From Saprospiraceae bacterium (GTDB lineage Bacteria; Bacteroidota; Bacteroidia; Chitinophagales; Saprospiraceae), in assembly GCA_007134625.1 (NCBI GenBank), contig SLKL01000198.1:1-10657 (forward strand): a stretch of 10,657 bases of DNA, written 5' to 3'. Positions 6,427 to 10,657 of the stretch are shown piece after piece. The notes beneath the pieces were generated by a model. The model had not been told where the DNA came from, did not search any database, and saw nothing but the letters and a program-made list of their open reading frames with translations. The translations under genes were made by a program, and so were the position numbers. Positions within the stretch are counted from its first letter, which is position 1. The number at the start of each line of letters is the position of its first letter.

Positions 6427-7302
6427 ATGAAAAAGGCAGTTGTAGCACTTGATTTGACCTCCTCAGATGATAGGGTTCTAGCCTATTTAAAAGAGAATAA
6501 TCAGATATTGGGTATTGATAGTATTCATTTTGCACACGTATTACCTGAAAAACTGGATATGTATCCTGTGACGACCGGCCTGTGGGAGCCCTGGACCGCA
6601 GACTCTATGAATAGTGTTTTGGAAGAATTAAAACGAAAAGTAGAACCCTATTTTACTCCAAAAAAAGGAAAGGTAGAGTTTCATTTGTCAAAAGGTGACC
6701 CTTTGGCTGAGTTGGTTTCTGTAGCTGAGTCTGTTTCCGCTGACTTAGTGGTAATAGGTCAAAAAGCCGGTGTTAAAAAGCATGGTGTATTAGCCAAAAA
6801 CTTTATCCGAAGTGTAAAGTGTAATGGACTCGTTATACCGGAGGATCGGCCGGATGAAATTTCTCACATTATGGTGCCGGTGGACTTTTCTTCATACTCA
6901 GCGAACTCATTAAAACGGGCTGTAGAATTGCTTAAGAAGACGAATGGCTCAGCCGTGATTACTGCCTTACATGTTTATGAAACACCCGCTTTGGGTTACT
7001 ATAAATTGAGTATGACTGAGAAGAAATTCCGAAATGCCATCAGGTCAAATATTGAGAATAGTCTTAAAAAATTCATTGAAAGTAAAATTGGTGATGATGC
7101 AGAAAAGGTTAATATTAAGGTGATTGCAAGAGGTGTTCCCAGCGTTTCAGCTTATCTGACTGAGTATGCACTTGCAACTGATGTGGACTTTATCGTTATG
7201 GGAGCCAAAGGACACTCCAAAATAAAATTGTTGATGATTGGAAGTGTAGCTGAGGGCATGTTGAGTGCAAATAAGTTTTTACCAACATTAATAATAAGAT
7301 AA
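6427..7302 (+). CDS. Tandem-domain universal stress protein (UspA family)
   Basis: 291 residues, cytoplasmic, two Usp domains (about 1-140 and 146-291). Each begins with the usual beta strand and conserved Asp (Asp9 in VALDL; Asp153 in MVPVDFS). The second domain carries the complete ATP-binding loop G-2X-G-9X-G-S (Gly259, Gly262, Gly272, Ser273); in the first domain the corresponding region (GQKAGVKKHG, 111-120) has lost the glycine pattern. ATP binding is therefore expected in the second domain only. Tandem Usps act in survival under starvation, low oxygen or other stress, often as nucleotide-dependent regulators. The gene heads a two-gene unit: its TAA is followed after two bases by the ATG of a CBS-pair protein. 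Two Crp/Fnr-type sites lie about 160-180 bases upstream. The start ATG at 6427 follows an A-rich, SD-less leader, typical of the phylum. Confidence 0.9.
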   Translation: MKKAVVALDLTSSDDRVLAYLKENNQILGIDSIHFAHVLPEKLDMYPVTTGLWEPWTADSMNSVLEELKRKVEPYFTPKKGKVEFHLSKGDPLAELVSVAESVSADLVVIGQKAGVKKHGVLAKNFIRSVKCNGLVIPEDRPDEISHIMVPVDFSSYSANSLKRAVELLKKTNGSAVITALHVYETPALGYYKLSMTEKKFRNAIRSNIENSLKKFIESKIGDDAEKVNIKVIARGVPSVSAYLTEYALATDVDFIVMGAKGHSKIKLLMIGSVAEGMLSANKFLPTLIIR

Positions 7303-7304
7303 TT

Positions 7305-7763
7305 ATGTTGATGAGAAAAGAGGACAATACTGACTCTGGCTTTAAGGATGTACTTAATGAATATACTGTAGAACAATTCATGAGTACTCAAATACTGGTG
7401 GGTAGGGATAACTTTAAAGTGCCTCATATCGCACGTTTATTCGATGAAATGAAAATTCATCATCTTCCAATTGTTGATGAGAATAGGAAGGTAGTAGGTA
7501 TTATTACAGCAAATGATATGGTACGAATCTGGTCATCATTAATGGAAGAAGGGAAGCAGTCCTTGTTTAAAACCGGAGATATTCGAGATTTTATGACCCA
7601 AAATCCGGTATGTTGCAGTCCGGAAACAACTATAGCTGAGGCTATAAAGCTTTTTGATCATGGAGCTTTCAGGGCACTACCGGTTTTGGTGGACAATGAA
7701 TTGACCGGCATCTTTACCGCTAATGATTTGATAAGTTTTCTCAATCAACTTCTAAAGGAGTGA
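7305..7763 (+). CDS. CBS-domain pair protein, operon partner of Usp
   Basis: 152 residues consisting of almost nothing but two CBS domains (about 21-78 and 92-149), i.e. one Bateman module. Both have the adenosine-binding G-I-x-T-A-N-D signature (Gly65...Asp71 and Gly135...Asp141), so binding of AMP, ADP, ATP or SAM is likely. Stand-alone CBS pairs sense cell energy state and modulate partner proteins; the two-base gap to the Usp gene implies co-translation and possibly a shared role. The ATG at 7305 is taken as start; a second ATG two codons later (7311) is equally possible. The gene converges on another CBS-pair gene with 27 bases between stop codons. Confidence 0.88.
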   Translation: MLMRKEDNTDSGFKDVLNEYTVEQFMSTQILVGRDNFKVPHIARLFDEMKIHHLPIVDENRKVVGIITANDMVRIWSSLMEEGKQSLFKTGDIRDFMTQNPVCCSPETTIAEAIKLFDHGAFRALPVLVDNELTGIFTANDLISFLNQLLKE

Positions 7764-7774
7764 TGATTAACTTC

Positions 7775-7797
7775 GGGTAAGCTTATTTTCTTACTCC
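7775..7797. terminator. Possible bidirectional terminator between convergent CBS genes
   Basis: GGGTAAG (7775-7781) pairs with CTTACTCC (7790-7797) as a short stem containing one G-T pair, around the loop CTTATTTT. It overlaps the TAA stop of the leftward gene (7791-7793). The stem is short and no long U-run follows, so it is a weak candidate. Confidence 0.35.
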
Positions 7798-8243
7798 AAA
7801 TATTCAGAATAGTCCTCAGGCTGAATTGTTTCAAATGCATACTTCAATAAATCGTGGGAGGTGACTATCCCCACCAATTTATCCCCTTCAACAATCGGTA
7901 GTGAATGAAACTTGTTGCTCAAGACCAAATCAGCCGCTAATCCAACTGTGTCCGTTGGATCCAGAAAAACCGGATCTGCAGTCATTGCATCTTCTACCGT
8001 TTTATTTTTTACTTTCTCAAGATTGAGTTCTTCTGAATCAGAGGAAGGTTCAATAAACAGGCTGAGAATATCTGCCTTGCTAAGTATTCCAAGCAATTTT
8101 CCTTCACTTCCATCCGTAACCACAATGTGATGAATCGAGTGATTGTCAAATATTTCCAAAGCTTTCTTCAATGAATCAGTGACCCTGAGACTGATTAACT
8201 CTCTGGTCATGATAAGTTCTAACGGAGTATCTATTCCTTTCAT
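7791..8243 (-). CDS. CBS-domain pair protein
   Basis: 150 residues, again a single Bateman module: CBS1 about 8-64 and CBS2 about 81-141. The ribose-binding G-I-x-S/T-x-x-D signatures are present in both (Gly52...Asp58 and Gly125...Asp131), so nucleotide binding is probable. A short acidic linker (EPSSDSEELNLE, 65-76) separates the domains. It resembles the neighbouring CBS protein in architecture but is clearly diverged, so it is not a recent duplicate. It is transcribed leftward, convergent with the Usp-CBS operon and divergent from the sugar dehydrogenase gene. No TAnnTTTG motif or Crp/Fnr-type palindrome was found before it. No SD sequence is visible upstream of the ATG at 8243. Confidence 0.85.
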   Translation of the reverse strand: MKGIDTPLELIMTRELISLRVTDSLKKALEIFDNHSIHHIVVTDGSEGKLLGILSKADILSLFIEPSSDSEELNLEKVKNKTVEDAMTADPVFLDPTDTVGLAADLVLSNKFHSLPIVEGDKLVGIVTSHDLLKYAFETIQPEDYSEYLE

Positions 8244-8407
8244 TTTCTCAGTATTTTTCCACCTAAAGATAAATTAATTTTCTCTAAAGTGAATGTTTTT
8301 TGAAAAGTTTTAGAAAAAATATAGTTGCTAAAATTGTTCAATCATGGTAAGCTCCCCATTTTTCAATTGGTAAGGAAAGGAAAAATAAATTTTTTCAGGA
8401 CTGCATT

Positions 8408-8415
8408 TAATTTTG
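8408..8415 (+). promoter_or_regulatory. -7 element for the sugar dehydrogenase gene
   Basis: TAATTTTG is a perfect TAnnTTTG and is identical to the -7 element before the haloperoxidase-like gene (3468-3475). No TTTG is found at the expected -33 distance. A start near 8420 would leave a leader of about 55 bases. The remainder of the divergent gap 8244-8474 is AT-rich with nothing else I can assign. Confidence 0.45.
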
Positions 8416-8474
8416 TATGTTTGCTTAAGCATGGCTCAAAAAACATTAAAAAATAGAATCAAAATCACTTGAAT

Positions 8475-10340
8475 ATGAAATCAATACAACTCAAAACAAT
8501 CTTTACCTTTATGTTCTTGATTAAGCTTATATTTTCCGCTCCCGAAATCATGGAAGCTCAAGCTAGTCTGGAATTACAGGAATTTTCCACGGGTTTTGCT
8601 AATCCGCTTGGAATTGAACATGCCGGCGATGACCGTATTTTTGTTATTGAAAAAAGAGGCACCCTTATATCGGTAGATACAGATGGTAATCATTCAGGTT
8701 TTTTCCTTGACATTAGAAATAGGGTAAGGTCATCAGGTGGGGAGCAGGGTTTACTGGGTTTAGCTTTTCATCCTGACTTTACACAAAATGGTTTTTTCTT
8801 CGTGAATTATACTAATAATTCCGGTGCAACGGTGGTGTCCCGATTTTCAGTTGATCCTGATAATCCGGAATCAGGAGACGAGGATTCTGAAGTAATTCTG
8901 ATGGAATTTAGTCAACCATTTGCCAATCATAACGGCGGCCAACTAAAGTTTGGGCCGGATGGTTATTTATATATATTTACCGGTGACGGCGGTTCAGGGG
9001 GGGACCCGATTAATGCAGGTCAGGATCCTTTGACTTTTCTGGGAAAAATACTGAGAATTGATGTGGACAATGGGGATCCTTATGCAATTCCGGCGGACAA
9101 TCCATTCTTTGGTTCTGATTTTGAGCTGGATGAAATATGGGCATGGGGCTTGCGCAATCCATGGAGAAATTCTTTTGACAGACTTACCGGTGATCTATGG
9201 ATTGCCGATGTGGGGCAAAACAGACGCGAGGAAATTAATTTTCAGCCTGCAGACAGCCCAGGTGGTGAGAATTACGGTTGGCGTTGCTATGAAGGCAATA
9301 TTCCATTTAATTTGGATGGTGATTGCGATCCTGAAGAATTTGTTTTTCCTGTATATGAATATGTAACAGGTGGTCCCAATGGCTGCTCCATTACAGGTGG
9401 TTATGTTTACAGGGGCGAATCTATCCCCGATTTATACGGGACTTATATTTTTGGGGACTTTTGCTCTGGTTTGATCTTTACTCTGGATTGGGATTCTACA
9501 AGTATGGAGTACAGCGCGAATCAGCTTTTTAATATTTTTGGAGGTCAGTTGGCGTCATTCGGTGAGGATGTAAACGGGGAGCTTTATGTTACGCACTACA
9601 GTCAAGGTAGGATTTCTAAAATAGTGAACCTTTGTAATGATATTGAGTTGGACTATGAGTGGACATTACCCGATTGCCGGGATAGCAATAATGGGATGCT
9701 AAGTCTCGAACTAAATAACGCTGAGAATCCTGTTCAGGTCAGTTGGGCAGATGGCGATGAGTCAGGCCTTTCAAGAGAATCTGCTTGTGGCTTGATTAAA
9801 TTTACAATTTCTGATAACAGAGGCTGTGAGTTGGATTTTGTGCTCGATCTCGAATGTAGCGAGGGGTTGTTTCCGGAGATATTGGAGTCGGGTGATTCTT
9901 TGTTTTCCTCTGCTAATGGTGTCCTTTACCTTTGGTATCTGGCTGAGGAATTGATAAAAGAGTCTAAAGAATCCTTTTTAGTCCCCGCCCAAACTGGCAC
10001 TTACAGGCTTGAGGTTAGGGATGAGAATGATTGCGTTTACACTTCAGAAGCTTATGACTTTATTATCAGTAATATTCCGGAAGTTTCTACTGACTTAGAA
10101 TTGTTGCTTTATCCCAATCCTGTCAGAAATGTACTTTATGTAGAGGCTCCAATGTCTATTAAAAAAGCTGATTTTAGGATATTCAGTTCCAACGGTAAGC
10201 TGGTTGCTAATTTTACTGTAAAAAATTCGGGTAAAATAATCCCGCTATCTTTTGAAAGTACACCTGCCGGATGGTATTTAATTGAAATTATTGTAGATAA
10301 AAAAGAAAGTAGTGTTTTTAGGATATACAAAGAAAATTAA
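8475..10340 (+). CDS. Secreted PQQ-dependent glucose/sorbosone dehydrogenase-like protein with T9SS sorting domain
   Basis: 621 residues from the ATG at 8475; a TTG two codons earlier (8469) is less likely because the signal peptide fits the ATG. Residues 1-29 are a Sec signal. Residues 31-388 form a six-bladed propeller of the soluble aldose dehydrogenase (GSDH/YliI) family: GEQGLLGLAFHPDF (89-102), catalytic-type His152 in NHNGGQLKFGPDGYLY, TGDGGSGGDP (169-178), and Arg227 in WGLRNPW, which in the family contacts PQQ. It would oxidise the anomeric carbon of sugars, but no PQQ biosynthesis gene is in the window. Residues 391-461 resemble a SprB-type cysteine-rich repeat (GCELDF), and 465-532 an Ig-like unit whose start FPEILESGDSL recalls FPEVINSGESL in the hydrolase repeats. 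Residues 541-621 are a T9SS type A domain opening with YPNP. It is therefore exported to the surface or medium, unlike the periplasmic relatives of Proteobacteria. Confidence 0.88.
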   Translation: MKSIQLKTIFTFMFLIKLIFSAPEIMEAQASLELQEFSTGFANPLGIEHAGDDRIFVIEKRGTLISVDTDGNHSGFFLDIRNRVRSSGGEQGLLGLAFHPDFTQNGFFFVNYTNNSGATVVSRFSVDPDNPESGDEDSEVILMEFSQPFANHNGGQLKFGPDGYLYIFTGDGGSGGDPINAGQDPLTFLGKILRIDVDNGDPYAIPADNPFFGSDFELDEIWAWGLRNPWRNSFDRLTGDLWIADVGQNRREEINFQPADSPGGENYGWRCYEGNIPFNLDGDCDPEEFVFPVYEYVTGGPNGCSITGGYVYRGESIPDLYGTYIFGDFCSGLIFTLDWDSTSMEYSANQLFNIFGGQLASFGEDVNGELYVTHYSQGRISKIVNLCNDIELDYEWTLPDCRDSNNGMLSLELNNAENPVQVSWADGDESGLSRESACGLIKFTISDNRGCELDFVLDLECSEGLFPEILESGDSLFSSANGVLYLWYLAEELIKESKESFLVPAQTGTYRLEVRDENDCVYTSEAYDFIISNIPEVSTDLELLLYPNPVRNVLYVEAPMSIKKADFRIFSSNGKLVANFTVKNSGKIIPLSFESTPAGWYLIEIIVDKKESSVFRIYKEN

Positions 10341-10358
10341 GTTTATGGGCTTTGGTTG

Positions 10359-10389
10359 TTTGCTATAACAGATATTCTGCTTATTTTTG
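10359..10389 (+). promoter_or_regulatory. Promoter of tRNA-Val
   Basis: TTTG (10359-10362), a 19-base spacer and TATTTTTG (10382-10389) match the Bacteroidota -33/-7 pattern perfectly. Transcription from about 10394 would give a 26-base leader to be removed from the tRNA. Confidence 0.6.
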
Positions 10390-10419
10390 CGCTCCTAATT
10401 CAAAAAGTCCGTGTAAAAC

Positions 10420-10494
10420 GGGCATTTAGCTCAGTTGGTTTAGAGCGCTACCTTGACAGGGTAGAGGTCACAGGTTCGAATCCTGTAATGCCCA
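10420..10494 (+). tRNA. tRNA-Val (anticodon GAC)
   Basis: A complete cloverleaf: acceptor GGGCATT (10420-10426) with AATGCCC (10487-10493), D-stem GCTC/GAGC, anticodon stem CTACC/GGTAG around TTGACAG with anticodon GAC at 10455-10457, T-arm ACAGG-TTCGAAT-CCTGT, discriminator A at 10494. CCA is not encoded (the next bases are CG), so it must be added by nucleotidyltransferase. It reads GUC and GUU codons. Confidence 0.97.
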
Positions 10495-10512
10495 CGTAGT
10501 ATTAGAGAAAGA

Positions 10513-10555
10513 TTCATCATTAATTTACAACATACGGATGTGATTAATGAATGAA
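10513..10555 (+). other. Stem-loop after tRNA-Val
   Basis: Bases 10513-10524 (TTCATCATTAAT) pair with 10543-10555 (ATTAATGAATGAA), 12 pairs with one bulge; after a small internal loop, CAACAT (10528-10533) pairs with ATGTG (10538-10542) around ACGG, with one bulge. It lies 19 bases after the tRNA. It may end or protect the tRNA transcript, but only a short AT-rich tract (AATTGATTTTATC) follows it. Confidence 0.5.
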
Positions 10556-10587
10556 ATTGATTTTATCATCAGTGCTGAATTGCCACT

Positions 10588-10657
10588 ATGTTTGATTTTG
10601 AAAAATTAGATCTCTATCAGGAGATCAGACTTACGAGTAGTAAAATGTTTAAGTGGG
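10588..10657 (+). CDS. Start of a probable four-helix-bundle (S23/IVS-type) protein, cut by window edge
   Basis: An ATG at 10588 opens a frame to the window end, 23 codons beginning MFDFEKLDLYQEIRLTSSKM. The F-x-x-L-x-x-Y-Q-x opening is characteristic of the small four-helix-bundle family (about 120 residues, TIGR02436) first seen as proteins encoded in 23S rRNA intervening sequences and also found as stand-alone genes in Bacteroidota. Their function is not established; related Avd proteins bind nucleic acid in diversity-generating retroelements. Only the first helix is visible, so the call rests on a short stretch. No SD sequence or clear promoter precedes it. Confidence 0.5.
   Translation, partial: MFDFEKLDLYQEIRLTSSKMFKW

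Noticed and set aside
8469..8474. TTG start for the sugar dehydrogenase
   Set aside because: An ATG two codons later begins a normal signal peptide (MKSIQLKTIF); the TTG adds only two residues and has no supporting SD sequence.
9058..9366. 102-codon plus-strand frame
   Set aside because: It is a +1 shadow inside the sugar dehydrogenase, whose motifs are all in the other frame.

Overview
The window reads as chromosomal DNA of a Bacteroidota species, most likely from the Saprospiria/Chitinophagia side of the phylum. The evidence is: two large secreted proteins with C-terminal domains of the type IX secretion system (T9SS) kind; Ig-like 'CPGD ... WSTG ... G-Y-Y' repeats; lipoproteins; near absence of Shine-Dalgarno sequences; and promoter-like TTTG / TAnnTTTG motifs. 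Coding DNA is AT-rich. No plasmid, phage, CRISPR or intact transposase gene is visible.

Layout. Positions 1-310 are an unassigned block of clearly higher GC content, followed by a tRNA-3'-end-like inverted repeat (316-341). From 365 to 5809 lie three rightward genes for envelope or secreted proteins. The first is a 983-residue secreted alpha/beta-hydrolase resembling the PETase/cutinase/dienelactone hydrolase group, carrying seven Ig-like repeats and a sorting domain. The second is a lipoprotein of the vanadium haloperoxidase/PAP2 phosphatase superfamily with all three active-site motifs. The third is a small NlpE-like lipoprotein. From 5821 to 8243 is a stress/energy-sensing cluster: a leftward eRF1-like (baeRF-type) protein, a rightward two-gene unit of a tandem universal stress protein and a CBS-pair protein, and a leftward second CBS-pair protein. 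From 8475 to 10340 is a secreted PQQ-dependent glucose/sorbosone dehydrogenase-type propeller with its own sorting domain. The window ends with tRNA-Val(GAC), a stem-loop, and the start of a probable four-helix-bundle (S23/IVS-type) gene cut by the edge.

How the genes fit together. The secreted hydrolase, the haloperoxidase-like lipoprotein and the sugar dehydrogenase suggest extracellular or surface breakdown and oxidation of organic matter; their functional link is only inferred from proximity. The central cluster looks like a coordinated low-energy or low-oxygen response. The divergent region between the eRF1-like gene and the Usp gene carries two TGA-N6-TCA palindromes of the Crp/Fnr type. 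Their centres are 22 bp apart, and each lies exactly 36.5 bp from the end of a TTTG -7-like motif facing its own gene. This symmetric two-operator arrangement is the most interesting regulatory signal in the window.
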